Positions 18,199 to 28,289 of a stretch of 64,000 nucleotides of DNA are shown here, one piece after another. The stretch comes from Arthrospira sp. PCC 9108 (lineage in GTDB: Bacteria; Cyanobacteriota; Cyanobacteriia; Cyanobacteriales; Microcoleaceae). The position numbers and the translations under genes were made by a program. The notes beneath the pieces are model-generated. The model did no database searches, had not been told where the DNA came from, and saw nothing but the letters and a program-made list of their open reading frames with translations. Positions within the stretch are counted from its first letter, which is position 1, and each line of letters opens with the position of its first letter. The stretch spans positions 5,766,501-5,830,500 of the forward strand of contig CP066886.1 in NCBI GenBank assembly GCA_016745315.1, read 5' to 3'.

Positions 18199-18858
18199 CC
18201 GCTTGGGAATCAATTCCCAAGCTAATCGCTCAAATCATATTCAGATGATTGGGGAGGTTTAGCCCCCACATCCGATCAACTGTTGCGGCGGCGCAGGCGA
18301 GTCATGGCCAGGGCTCCGACCCCCCAAACCGATCGCCAGGGTGGGTTCGACCGGCAGGTTGCGTTTCCCAATTCACCACTTGAATTGGGTAAGCCAGAGC
18401 CGATTTGAGGCGGTTTGCTGCGGCCCGTGAGGGTGAAGGGTTCGGTCATATCGCCAATCCACAGGTAGTCCGTGCCCCATCCGTCGGTGGGATTTTCCAC
18501 ACCGTCCCGGAACCGGTTGTCCACCACCCTGCCCATCCCAAAACATCCGTAAATTCTCGGTTAAAATTATGCCAATGAGTCCGAGTATATTAAGAGTTTA
18601 AATTGCGCCATAAACCGGCCGACCCTGATCTCCAGGTCATTTCAATTCTCGATAGCCTGACGGAGCTGTGGCTGCTTTTCTGCGGGCAGCGCCATGACTT
18701 TATTAAAAAACTAAAAAGAATCGACTTCATGCGATCGCTTGAAGGCTACGGTATAAAAAGAATCAGAGTCATATCAGATCCGGTTTTTTGACCGCAAAAC
18801 CTTCCCAATCATCTGAATATGATTTGAGCTGTTAGCTTGGGAATTGATTCCCAAGCGG
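18199..18858. mobile_element. 660-bp MITE-like segment with 55-bp inverted ends
   Basis: 18199-18253 and 18804-18858 are inverted copies with two mismatches. Each end contains a nested hairpin (CTTGGGAAT / ATTCCCAAG). No transposase inside. It starts two bases after the right end of the TIR element, so the two may have interacted. The interior carries a remnant of a PEP-CTERM protein gene and otherwise nothing recognisable. Confidence 0.6.
18276..18540 (-). pseudogene. Remnant of a PEP-CTERM-type surface protein
   Basis: The 3' end in one frame reads VGALAMTRLRRRNS, a hydrophobic stretch followed by Arg cluster. The adjacent frame supplies VEPTLAIGLG just before it. Together they match the Pro-Glu-Pro like motif, transmembrane stretch and Arg tail of exosortase-sorted proteins. 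A frameshift separates the two parts and the rest of the gene is missing. Confidence 0.45.
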
Positions 18859-19089
18859 TTTGGATATCCAACCCGTTTGGTTCCGAGCATTCAACCGGAT
18901 TTGATATAATTTGCACATCAAAAAATTAAAAGGAGTGACATTATGGGGGCTTGGGAAGACATCAAGGCTGTATATCATGCCCTGTACAAGTATGCGGACG
19001 ACCATGGAGGGTATATGGTAGCGGAGACTCACAAATGGTGGATTCAAGTTTCAATCGCCCATTTAGCCAATTATGTTGAACTTCCTATA

Positions 19090-20120
19090 CAGCCTTTATC
19101 TCAATCATTAAGCACAGTAACAACACTTGGTAAATCAGTTATTCAAACACTGTAAATCCACAAGGCTTACCGCCACTTCTACCAATCTCACTAATAATTC
19201 CATGGTCTCCGTCCTGAACTTGCACACTCAACTTTTGAGCTGTGACCACATCATCTCTATCGGGTTAAACTCAGGGGAATACACCGGCAGATATTCTACC
19301 CTGGCTCCTACTGACTCTATCATTTCTTGGACTTCTTCTCGATGATGAGAATTTAAGTTATCCATTACCACTACATCTCCTTTTTTTAATTTTGGCAATA
19401 AATCTAACTTGATGAATTGGAGAAAATCCTCTTTTTTCATCGACCCTTCTAATGTTTGAGTCGCCACCACTCCGGAGAGCTTAATTGCACCAATTATTGT
19501 CATTTTTTTACCTCGAGAGGATTTCCGCAGTTCATAGACTTTTTTCCCTTTCGTAGCTCTGGCTAACGGTCTGCTCATCCCTACCCATAACCCACTTTCA
19601 TCAATAAACACAAGCTTTTCAGGAGCCACATCTCTAATTCTTTCCCAATAATCTACTCGCGCTTTCTGTACTTCTTCAGTTACTACTTTTTCGCTCCTGT
19701 ATGTTTTTTTTGAGACTTATATCGTGCTGCTTTAAAAATCTATCTATCATGGTCGTACTGACATTTATGCCCAGCTTTTCTCTGAGCTTCTCACTATATT
19801 GCCATAAGGTCAGGTCGGGGTGGGCTTCTACAATATCTATCACGGCTTCCTCATGCTTAGATCAAATGCTTTTCTTTTTAGTGCCACACTTACGAGGAGA
19901 TAAGTCTCCCGTTAATCGATACTGTTTTACCAGTCGCCTTACCGTGTCTGGACTCACCAAAAAGCGTTTCGCTACTTTTCGGATAGAAGTGTCTCCTTTT
20001 TCATAGGCTTCTACTATCTTTTTCCGAAAATCTACAGAGTAACGGCTCATGGTAGTTGGTTGTGATAACTTATACAATAGCCATACATTATACTGTACTT
20101 TGTGTTTTGTGTAAAGGCTG
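19090..20120 (-). mobile_element. IS630-family insertion sequence, dead copy
   Basis: 1031 bp. Ends CAGCCTTTA at the left and TAAAGGCTG at the right are inverted, flanked by TA on both sides (the TA target duplication typical of the Tc1/mariner-IS630 superfamily). Contains one degenerate transposase gene on the minus strand. Confidence 0.85.
19108..20050 (-). pseudogene. IS630 transposase, degenerate
   Basis: Starts at ATG 20050 with a helix-turn-helix region (KVAKRFLVSPDTVRRLVKQY). The DDE part has FIDESG (first Asp), VVMDNLNSHH (second Asp) and YSPEFNPIEMMWSQLK (Glu). The frame is interrupted by TGA after KKKSI, a shift at an A8 run near 19710, TGA after WSQLKS and TGA in the C-terminal NN-FTKCCYCA segment. 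No functional enzyme is encoded. Confidence 0.85.
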
Positions 20121-20334
20121 TAACGCCAGAAAACGCGACACAATTTATGAGAAAATATAACCCTATAATTAACTTTCATCGCAGTGATGAAACCATTAGA
20201 GGTCGTGACATTTCGTCACCTGGAGCTGTGTTTAAAAGCTATGAAAAAATACCGGCTTATACGTTCGTCATAGAATCCTATTCAAGTCGGGATTCTCTCA
20301 ACGATCATCCGGACAGTTTTTGACGATTAACAAC

Positions 20335-20926
20335 AGAATGAGAGTTCCCGTTCTCCCCTGGAGATGCTGGCGATCGATCCATAGGGGACGACCCTGTTGC
20401 CAAATCTCCGTCTGCGATCGCCACTCTCCCTGGACAAACCTTTCCCCCCGATCACTCCGTCCAAATCGGTTAATTTCCCATAACAGCAACCGCGCATCCG
20501 GCCCTAAATCAATCCGTAAATCTTGGCGATAGATTGCGCCATTAAATACAATACTTTCCTGGGGTAACCATTCTAAATAAGCTCCCGAATCAACCTGAAT
20601 CTGAATCCTTTGCCGCGCCACTTCCCCCAGACTTCGATACAGTTTAGCCGCCGCTGCTGTGGTAATTAAGGCATGAGTATTCTCCTGAAGATGAATCGAT
20701 TGCGCCAGAGAATCCCCCCAACAATTCCCCCAGCCGTATGCAAAATGACGCTATGACAAACCCCTTCCCCTTCCGGATAAAAGGGTCGCTGCATCTTGAG
20801 AGGCGCCGTCGCCTTCGCGGATACCAGTTGAGTCGCGCTTCCCGATTGAGCATAAGCTAATTCTAAGCTGCCATGCCATCCTTTAAGCCCTGGATTTTCA
20901 GTCGGATTTTGAATAGGTTGATTCAT
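20335..20926 (-). pseudogene. ureD: Urease accessory protein UreD, truncated
   Basis: UreD helps load nickel into urease. From ATG 20926 the reading gives the family pattern WHGSLELAYAQSG, MQRPFYPEGEGVCHSVILH and GGIVGG. After a one-base shift it continues with ALITTAAAAKLYRS, GAYLEWLPQESIVFNGAIYR and FGRSDRGERFVQGEW. The shift is at a G6 run that would read correctly with G7, so it may be a sequencing error. The C-terminal third (about 90 residues of a usual 280 or so) is missing: homology stops near 20335, where unrelated sequence begins. No other urease gene is in the window. Confidence 0.85.
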
Positions 20927-21193
20927 AATTTGGTTGTATTCCTAACAATTGACAAAATAACCGCCCTTCAATATAATATTATGTTTGCCTACTCTCTCTG
21001 CACAGCCCGGATTTTCCCGAACCCTCGAAGTAGGGTGTTCAGGATGCTGTAGCGCACCTAACTCGGGGGTGGAAAACTTTGCGAAACCTGACCCACTGTC
21101 AGGACTGCTTGCACAGCGGATCTCCCTTTTAGAATAAGTTGCCCGAGTTTAGACAAACCTTAGCCCCTAATAAATATATCCCGAAAAAGCCCA

Positions 21194-22024
21194 GTGCAAT
21201 TCTCTATTGATTTCGGCAGTCCCTTGGGTACCTATACGGTAGATATTCCCAATACGACTCAACAAGATTATGATACCATTGAAGCCTATTTTATTCCTAA
21301 AATAAATGCGCCCAAGGTCAAGTCCAGAGATGCGATCGCAGATGCTTTTTTATTTGCATGGAGCCTTTGTCCGAATGAAAATCCCTCCGACCTATGGCAT
21401 CATGTCCTGTACCGAATTTACCTCCGCAATAAGCAGGGAACAAATCCCGAACAAAGTTGGGTGAGAACTTCCGGTGAAGCTTTTGAGTTAGCCTTATCCC
21501 AAAAATACAATCCCCTTTTAAGCAATCACGGCCTCAAGTTAACGCCTTTATTTTCCAAAAAAGACAAGAAAGAGACATTAGAGCGCATGGGAATTTCCCA
21601 TTTAGTCGGCTCTAGTAAAATTGATATAGCCATTGAAAAGCAAGGTGAAAGTAGAGGACTATTACCGAACGGATATGGCATCATCGGTGGCATTCACGCC
21701 AAAGTTAGCTTGGCTGAAAGAGTATCCGATGATATTCCGGCCAGTCGAATTATGATGCAATATGGGTTCCTGAGTCTCTTATCGACCTTAGATGTTAAAT
21801 CCTTCCCCCCTCCTCGGGGAGATTTAATTAATCGCGGAGAGTTCGGTTCACCGGACAATTCCAGTGACAAGCGGCGCTATATTGAAGAACATGGAGATTT
21901 TAGTGCTTGTTTTAGTTATAATACGCGGACTGTTCCCTCTCCCCAAATAACCTCAAGTGGAAAACAAATCTACGTGGTTTTTTCCAATATAACTCCCGAT
22001 CCTTTTGTTCAGTTTCTAGCATAA
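21194..22024 (+). CDS. Type II restriction endonuclease (CCGG/BsaWI-like family suspected)
   Basis: 276 residues from GTG 21194. It converges on and overlaps by 16 bases a DNA cytosine methyltransferase, the usual arrangement of a type II system. GSSKIDIAIE and GGIHAKVSLAERVSDDIPAS look like the D...K(x)S...R(x)n...E active-site layout of endonucleases of the NgoMIV/Cfr10I/BsaWI group. The C-terminal FSYNTRTVPSPQ also looks conserved. Target sequence cannot be read from the protein. The frame appears intact. Confidence 0.72.
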   Translation: MQFSIDFGSPLGTYTVDIPNTTQQDYDTIEAYFIPKINAPKVKSRDAIADAFLFAWSLCPNENPSDLWHHVLYRIYLRNKQGTNPEQSWVRTSGEAFELALSQKYNPLLSNHGLKLTPLFSKKDKKETLERMGISHLVGSSKIDIAIEKQGESRGLLPNGYGIIGGIHAKVSLAERVSDDIPASRIMMQYGFLSLLSTLDVKSFPPPRGDLINRGEFGSPDNSSDKRRYIEEHGDFSACFSYNTRTVPSPQITSSGKQIYVVFSNITPDPFVQFLA

Positions 22025-23364
22025 GACCTCTGCCCTAGGGTCTGGCCCAGAAAATGACCAATTTCTGAGGCAATTGCCTCCGCAAGTTTCGGAGGAACTG
22101 CATTTCCAATTTGTTTAAATTGTTGAAATTGAGACCCATGAAAATAGTAGCGATCGGGAAAAGATTGAAGGCGAGCAGATTCCCTGACTGAAATAAAGCG
22201 ATCAAACTCTGGATGGATAAAATCTGAGCAGTCTCTTGCCATGTGAGCGACCAGGGTATGAGACGGTGCATTCCAGTCTAATCGACGGTATTTATTAGCA
22301 AATCCTCCCGAATCGAGAGACTGTAAAACCTCCTGAATATCTACATGACCTTGCTGAAGAATTTCTCGCAGTTTTTCCTCCTTTTCTCGGTCTTGCCTTC
22401 GGCATTCATGAATATCCCTCAATCCATTTCCCCCTTTTAACAATTGATCAATGAGTTCCCGAGAAAACCCTCCTTCTTTAAGTCGAGAAGAAATTTCTGT
22501 TCCGTAATCTCCAGGGCGCATCAGAGCAAGACGCAGGCGACGAATTCCCATCATCCGTTTAGCGGAGTGATGCAAAATTTCACCTGTTTTGCTTCTTAAT
22601 TCCTGCTGATAGCGACTCAAACCACTGACAGGCGGGTAAGGGATTGATTCGTGGGTTAAGCGAGGGGGTAAAACCTCTTCCGGTAAGTCTCCAATTGCCT
22701 CTGAAACCTTAATAGCTGGCTGATAGGGAGGGTCAAGACTTTCTGGAAATAGGCAAAGCTGATAAGAACTTGAGTCAGGTTTTGAGGTATTTTTGCTAAT
22801 TTCATGAGTGGCAGAGGGAGGCTGGATTTTTTGATGATTGCTACCCCCTAGGATGAAAACCCGCTTTCTAAACTGAGGAACGCCAAAGTCTACCGCATCA
22901 AGGGTTATAACTGAGACACCATAGTTTAGTTTTTCAGCCTTATTTACAATATCCTCAACCACATAACCCCCTTCCAGGGAGAGGATGCCTACCACATTTT
23001 CCATAACAAATGCTTTCGGCCTAAATTCTTCTAAAAATTTTAAAAAATATCGATACAGTCGATTTCTTTGATCTAGAGGGTCTCTCTTGCCATAAGTGGA
23101 AAAGCCTTGACAGGGAGGCCCTCCCAGCAGAATATCTAAATCGCCTTTTCTGAGATTTAACGTTTGACGAAGCTCAAATGGATTCAAAGATTCAATCGAT
23201 TCAGAAGATGTCATCGCTTCTGGATGATTATGGGATAAAGTTGCAAGGGCTGCTTGATCACAGTCATTTGCAAACAGCAGTTTAAATCCTTGGTTTTTAA
23301 ATCCTGTTGTCATCCCTCCAGCGCCAGCAAATAGATCGATGGAGAGAAATGGGCGATCATTCAT
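22009..23364 (-). CDS. DNA (cytosine-5-)-methyltransferase
   Basis: 451 residues. Motif I DLFAGAGGMTTGF (residues 10-22) for S-adenosylmethionine, motif IV GGPPCQGFS with catalytic Cys 85, motif VI ENV (122-124), motif VIII-like QFRKRVFILG, and the C-terminal motifs IX/X (ARLQSFPDRY, QIGNAVPP). All ten-motif landmarks are present and the length is normal. It protects host DNA from the partner endonuclease. Confidence 0.95.
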   Translation of the reverse strand: MNDRPFLSIDLFAGAGGMTTGFKNQGFKLLFANDCDQAALATLSHNHPEAMTSSESIESLNPFELRQTLNLRKGDLDILLGGPPCQGFSTYGKRDPLDQRNRLYRYFLKFLEEFRPKAFVMENVVGILSLEGGYVVEDIVNKAEKLNYGVSVITLDAVDFGVPQFRKRVFILGGSNHQKIQPPSATHEISKNTSKPDSSSYQLCLFPESLDPPYQPAIKVSEAIGDLPEEVLPPRLTHESIPYPPVSGLSRYQQELRSKTGEILHHSAKRMMGIRRLRLALMRPGDYGTEISSRLKEGGFSRELIDQLLKGGNGLRDIHECRRQDREKEEKLREILQQGHVDIQEVLQSLDSGGFANKYRRLDWNAPSHTLVAHMARDCSDFIHPEFDRFISVRESARLQSFPDRYYFHGSQFQQFKQIGNAVPPKLAEAIASEIGHFLGQTLGQRSYARN

Positions 23365-23587
23365 ACTAACTTTACTTCTTTTTTGGCCCCTCTACTTTAG
23401 TGGGTAGTCCGGGTTATGGTTCTATTTTATCAATTTTTGGAACGAACTATAGAAATTTATCACCCTTAATGACATAAGAGGGGCGGGGTAAAGTTTAGGA
23501 CCCCCTTCCGGATCTTTCTTAAACTAGCATCAGACTCCCTCCTTTTAGTAAAAATAGTCCCTTTCCATCAAAAAAGATGAGCTAGGA

Positions 23588-24267
23588 TTAAACCGCTAGG
23601 AAGCGTTGAATGACTTCATTGCTGAGTTCTTCCGTGGAGCCCGAGGCCACAATTCCTCCTTTTTGCATGGCGTAATACCAATCGGCTTCGCGGACAAAAT
23701 GCAAATGCTGTTCGACTAACAGGACCGAAATCCCCTTAGATTGGATAATCCGACGCACTGCGGCTTCGATTTCTAAAATAATCGAAGGTTGGATGCCTTC
23801 CGTGGGTTCATCCAGGATGAGTAAGCGAGGATTTCCCATCAAGGCGCGGGCGATCGCCAGTTGTTGTTGTTGTCCCCCACTCAAATCCCCCCCATCCGAT
23901 GCAACATTTGGTTTAAAACCGGAAACAACTAAAAGATTTCATCAGGAATCTCTGGCGTTTTAGGCCGTTTGGGTCTTGCTTCTAAGCCCAAAATCAAGTT
24001 TTCTTTCACCGTCAACCGGGGAATGATTTCCCGCCCTTGAGGCACATAGCCGATGCCCATTTTAGCACGGCGATCGCTAGATTTATCGACAATGGGTTGC
24101 CCATCCAAATAGATTTGGCCCTTCCGAGGTTGCAGTAATCCCATAACGGTTTTTAACAGGGTCGTTTTGCCCACCCCATTCCGTCCAATCAGACAAACCA
24201 TTTGTCCCGGAAATACGCTCAAATCCACATCCCGCAAAATGTGACTTTCTCCATAATAAACATTCAG
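23588..24267 (-). pseudogene. urtE: Urea ABC transporter ATPase UrtE, broken
   Basis: ABC ATPase with Walker A GRNGVGKTT, signature LSGGQQQQ, Walker B LLILDEPTEGIQ and switch His (LVEQHLH). The NVYYGESHILRDVDL start and LFPVLNQMLHRMGGDLSGG centre match UrtE of the urea transporter UrtABCDE. Defects: the first few codons are replaced by the repeat array (a TGA directly precedes the homology), an in-frame TAG follows EIPDEIF at 23929-23931, and a G7 run at 23885-23891 should be G8. The other urt genes are absent here. Confidence 0.82.
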
Positions 24268-24271
24268 TCAA

Positions 24272-26612
24272 ACAGTAGGTTGGGTGAAACCCAAAGCGCG
24301 AAACCCGACCGTGAGACGATCGCCCTTATCAATAGTAACACAATTTACCATGTTCGCTCTCGGATGGGCGATGGTGGGAGATTCGGTCGAGAAGGATTCA
24401 GAAAATCGTGGACAACCATCCCCAGTAGGTTGGGTGAAACCCAACACTTGCCAATTGGGTGAAACAGGAACGCGATCGCCCTTATCAATAGTAACACAAT
24501 TTACCATGTTCGCTCTCGGATGGGCGATGGTGGGAGATTCGGTCGAGAAGGATTCAGAAAATCGTGGACAACCATCCCCAGTAGGTTGGGTGAAACCCAA
24601 CACTTGCCAATTGGGTGAAACAGGAACGCGATCGCCCTTATCAATAGTAACACAATTTACCATGTTCGCTCTCGGATGGGCGATGGTGGGAGATTCGGTC
24701 GAGAAGGATTCAGAAAATCGTGGACAACCATCCCCAGTAGGTTGGGTGAAACCCAACACTTGCCAATTGGGTGAAACAGGAACGCGATCGCCCTTATCAA
24801 TGGTAACACAATTTACCATGTTCGCTCTCGGATGGGCGATGGTGGGAGATTCGGTCGAGAAGGATTCAGAAAATCGTGGACAACCATCCCCAGTAGGTTG
24901 GGTGAAACCCAACACTTGCCAATTGGGTGAAACAGGAACGCGATCGCCCTTATCAATGGTAACACAATTTACCATGTTCGCTCTCGGATGGGCGATGGTG
25001 GGAGATTCGGTCGAGAAGGATTCAGAAAATCGTGGACAACCATCCCCAGTAGGTTGGGTGAAACCCAACACTTGCCAATTGGGTGAAACAGGAACGCGAT
25101 CGCCTTTATCAATGGTAACACAATTTACCATGTTCGCTCTCGGATGGGCGATGGTGGGAGATGCGGTCGAGAAGGATTCAGAAAATCGTGGACAACCATC
25201 CCCAGTAGGTTGGGTGAAACCCAACACTTGCCAATTGGGTGAAACAGGAACGCGATCGCCCTTATCAATGGTAACACAATTTACCATGTTCGCTCTCGGA
25301 TGGGCGATGGTGGGAGATTCGGTCGAGAAGGATTCAGAAAATCGTGGACAACCATCCCCAGTAGGTTGGGTGAAACCCAACACTTGCCAATTGGGTGAAA
25401 CAGGAACGCGATCGCCCTTATCAATGGTAACACAATTTACCATGTTCGCTCTCGGATGGGCGATGGTGGGAGATTCGGTCGAGAAGGATTCAGAAAATCG
25501 TGGACAACCATCCCCAGTAGGTTGGGTGAAACCCAACACTTGCCAATTGGGTGAAACAGGAACGCGATCGCCTTTATCAATGGTAACACAATTTACCATG
25601 TTCGCTCTCGGATGGGCGATGGTGGGAGATTCGGTCGAGAAGGATTCAGAAAATCGTGGACAACCATCCCCAGTAGGTTGGGTGAAACCCAACACTTGCC
25701 AATTGGGTGAAACAGGAACGCGATCGCCTTTATCAATGGTAACACAATTTACCATGTTCGCTCTCGGATGGGCGATGGTGGGAGATGCGGTCGAGAAGGA
25801 TTCAGAAAATCGTGGACAACCATCCCCAGTAGGTTGGGTGAAACCCAACACTTGCCAATTGGGTGAAACAGGAACGCGATCGCCCTTATCAATAGTAACA
25901 CAATTTACCATGTTCGCTCTCGGATGGGCGATGGTGGGAGATTCGGTCGAGAAGGATTCAGAAAATCGTGGACAACCATCCCCAGTAGGTTGGGTGAAAC
26001 CCAACACTTGCCAATTGGGTGAAACAGGAACGCGATCGCCCTTATCAATAGTAACACAATTTACCATGTTCGCTCTCGGATGGGCGATGGTGGGAGATTC
26101 GGTCGAGAAGGATTCAGAAAATCGTGGACAACCATCCCCAGTAGGTTGGGTGAAACCCAACACTTGCCAATTGGGTGAAACAGGAACGCGATCGCCCTTA
26201 TCAATGGTAACACAATTTACCATGTTCGCTCTCGGATGGGCGATGGTGGGAGATTCGGTCGAGAAGGATTCAGAAAATCGTGGACAACCATCCCCAGTAG
26301 GTTGGGTGAAACCCAACACTTGCCAATTGGGTGAAACAGGAACGCGATCGCCCTTATCAATGGTAACACAATTTACCATGTTCGCTCTCGGATGGGCGAT
26401 GGTGGGAGATTCGGTCGAGAAGGATTCAGAAAATCGTGGACAACCATCCCCAGTAGGTTGGGTGAAACCCAACACTTGCCAATTGGGTGAAACAGGAACG
26501 CGATCGCCTTTATCAATGGTAACACAATTTACCATGTTCGCTCTCGGATGGGCGATGGTGGGAGATGCGGTCGAGAAGGATTCAGAAAATCGTGGACAAC
26601 CATCCCCAGTAG
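24272..26612. repeat. 156-bp tandem array, about 15 units, derived from a kinase gene 3' end
   Basis: Units repeat exactly every 156 bp (GCGATCGC at 24472, 24628 and so on to 26500); the outermost unit near urtE is degenerate. Only a few positions vary: ATA/ATG, CCC/CCT, and GATTCGG versus GATGCGG. The GATGCGG variant occurs in three units, near 25163, 25787 and 26567. Because 156 is divisible by 3, open frames of nearly 800 codons exist on both strands; these are repeat artefacts. Each unit contains the last coding bases and stop of the adjacent kinase plus a GTTGGGTTTCACCCAAC hairpin. Confidence 0.95.
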
Positions 26613-27530
26613 TAGACCACTGATGACCGTCACCAACACCGAGACATAAATCACCCACACAGACCGAGAATTTAGGCTGCTGATAGCACCAGAGATAGCG
26701 TTCGATTGTTTTTTACCTGATAAAGCCGCTAAAGCCTCTGTGGCATTTTGGTAACGCTTGCGACAATCAAAAGCCACCATTTTATTTAAAACCTCAGCCA
26801 ATTGGGGGCTGACAGAAACTTGATCAGCCCAAATTACTTCTAGCGTGTTAGGGTTTATCCGTAACTTATCGGGAGGCAATCCTGTTAACCCTTGAATTGC
26901 CAACATTCCCACCGCATAAATATCGCTGGCAAAATTAGGACAGCCTTTCCATTGTTCGTGGGGTGTATATCCGCGAGTACCAATAGGTAGGGTAAAATTT
27001 CCTTGGGCGACCGTAGTTTCTTCACCAATGTCTTTGACCGTCCCAAAGTCGATCAGCACTATTTTTCCATCCCTAGTGCTGCGCCGGATATTGGAGGGTT
27101 TAAGATCGCGGTGAATGATACCTTGTTGGTGAACAACTTTCAGGACTTCTAAAATTTCTCGCAACAGTTGAGTTACCTGGGGTTCCTTGAGTGGAATGCC
27201 ATTTTGGGGGCAGATTTCATCCGTCAAATCATGACCCTCAATATATTCTTGGACCAGATAAAACTCTTGATTTTCCTGAAAAAGGGCAAAAAGTTGGGGG
27301 ATTTGGGAGTGTTCCCCCAGTTTATAGAGGGTTTGGGCTTCTCTGTCGAACCAATCCTGGGCTACTTTCAACACCCGGGGCTGAGTCGATGAGGGTTTGA
27401 GTTGTTTAACAATCCGGTGAGGATAATCAGGGAGATGAATATCCCGCGCCAAGTAAGTTTCGCCAAAGCCACCTTTACCCAACGAAGATTCGATCTGGTA
27501 GCGTCCGCCAAGCAGTTGTCCGACTTGCAT
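26529..27530 (-). CDS. Membrane-anchored Ser/Thr protein kinase
   Basis: 333 residues from ATG 27530 (MQVGQLLGGRYQIE). The longer reading from 27641 adds 37 residues without kinase homology. Gly-rich loop LGKGGFGETY (18-27), Lys 42, HRDLKPSN (140-147), DFG (161-163), activation region IGTRGYTPHEQW, then a transmembrane helix near 297-317 (VWVIYVSVLVTVISGLLLG) and a short Pro/Arg tail. It is a Hanks-type kinase. The last codons and stop lie in the first unit of the 156-bp array, so the C-terminus may have been altered by the expansion. Confidence 0.9.
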   Translation of the reverse strand: MQVGQLLGGRYQIESSLGKGGFGETYLARDIHLPDYPHRIVKQLKPSSTQPRVLKVAQDWFDREAQTLYKLGEHSQIPQLFALFQENQEFYLVQEYIEGHDLTDEICPQNGIPLKEPQVTQLLREILEVLKVVHQQGIIHRDLKPSNIRRSTRDGKIVLIDFGTVKDIGEETTVAQGNFTLPIGTRGYTPHEQWKGCPNFASDIYAVGMLAIQGLTGLPPDKLRINPNTLEVIWADQVSVSPQLAEVLNKMVAFDCRKRYQNATEALAALSGKKQSNAISGAISSLNSRSVWVIYVSVLVTVISGLLLGMVVHDFLNPSRPHLPPSPIRERTW

Positions 27531-27658
27531 AATTTGGGGGGATAATGTTTTTGGGGAATGGGATTTTAATTGAATTTTGGTATAATGAAAGCAGGTAGAG
27601 GGTAGAAGGTTTAATTGCCTCTTAGTCAATATTCTACTCAACTTACAGGAGTCAGGAT

Positions 27659-28225
27659 ATGATCAAACTTCAATACTTCGTGCTAATGCTAGTCGTTGCC
27701 GTTTTGGCTGGGTTTGGTGTCGGGGCTATTTTTAATCCTGGGTCTTCCACTACTGCTGCTGATCCTACAACCAATCAGGCGATCGATGAACAAACCACAT
27801 TCAAATGCGTTGACGGAAGCAGCGGTTGGTCAACCGTAGCCGAGAGAGGGAATGCGGTTTCTAAAACGCCGATGATTACTTGGAATAGTGAAGAATTTGG
27901 GGATAACTGGACTCCCCAAGAGCGCTGTCACCAAGTTTCTGAGCGACTAACCCTGGCGGTGACCAATCATGGGGGGCAGTTATTGGGATTAGACTTAACC
28001 CATGGCAGAGTGAACCAGCTAACCGTGATTTGCGTAGTCAATTCCCGGCAGCAGACCTGTAACGAGAATAATGTGCTGTTTACTCTCAGCCAGAAAAATG
28101 CCCCCACCCCCAGAACTACAATAGCAAGGATAATCGACTTTAGCCATGGGCAGGATGTGTCGCCCATAGATGAGTCCGATTATCCCCAGTATTTTACCCT
28201 GAAAAGTTGGGTAGAGCGGCATTGA
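27659..28225 (+). CDS. COP23-domain secreted protein
   Basis: 188 residues. N-terminal signal peptide or anchor (LMLVVAVLAGFGVGAIF). The mature part shows the COP23 pattern: FKCVDG, STVAERGN, MITWNSEEFG, TPQERCHQVSERL, a VICVV(x)n C pair and a C-terminal LFTL strand. Four cysteines. In cyanobacteria COP23 was found as a circadian-oscillating membrane-associated protein of unknown function. It is divergent from the kinase gene with a 128-bp gap. Confidence 0.8.
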   Translation: MIKLQYFVLMLVVAVLAGFGVGAIFNPGSSTTAADPTTNQAIDEQTTFKCVDGSSGWSTVAERGNAVSKTPMITWNSEEFGDNWTPQERCHQVSERLTLAVTNHGGQLLGLDLTHGRVNQLTVICVVNSRQQTCNENNVLFTLSQKNAPTPRTTIARIIDFSHGQDVSPIDESDYPQYFTLKSWVERH

Positions 28226-28289
28226 CCCCATAGCAGTGGGTTTTAGGGTCGTTCACAAAGGGGGAGTGCTTAACCCAATGGAGATTATC

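Larger units (their letters stand above)
18943..20323 (+). pseudogene. 116-codon gene split by an IS630 insertion
   Basis: The first 49 codons run from ATG 18943 (good AGGAG at 18931-18935) to TA at 19088-19089. The remaining 67 codons run from 20121 to TGA 20321. Removing 19090-20120 plus one TA restores a single uninterrupted frame (junction ELPI + TPENATQF). Sequence: N-terminal helices with Trp-Trp, then a charged C-terminal half (GRDISSPGAVFKSYEKIPAY). Family not recognised. Confidence 0.75.

Noticed and set aside
24272..26612. Two open frames of nearly 800 codons on opposite strands
   Set aside because: They result from a 156-bp period divisible by three without stops; composition is not protein-like and no ribosome binding site or family match supports them.
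24272..26612. CRISPR-like array
   Set aside because: Units are 156 bp and identical throughout, with no unique spacers and no cas genes nearby.
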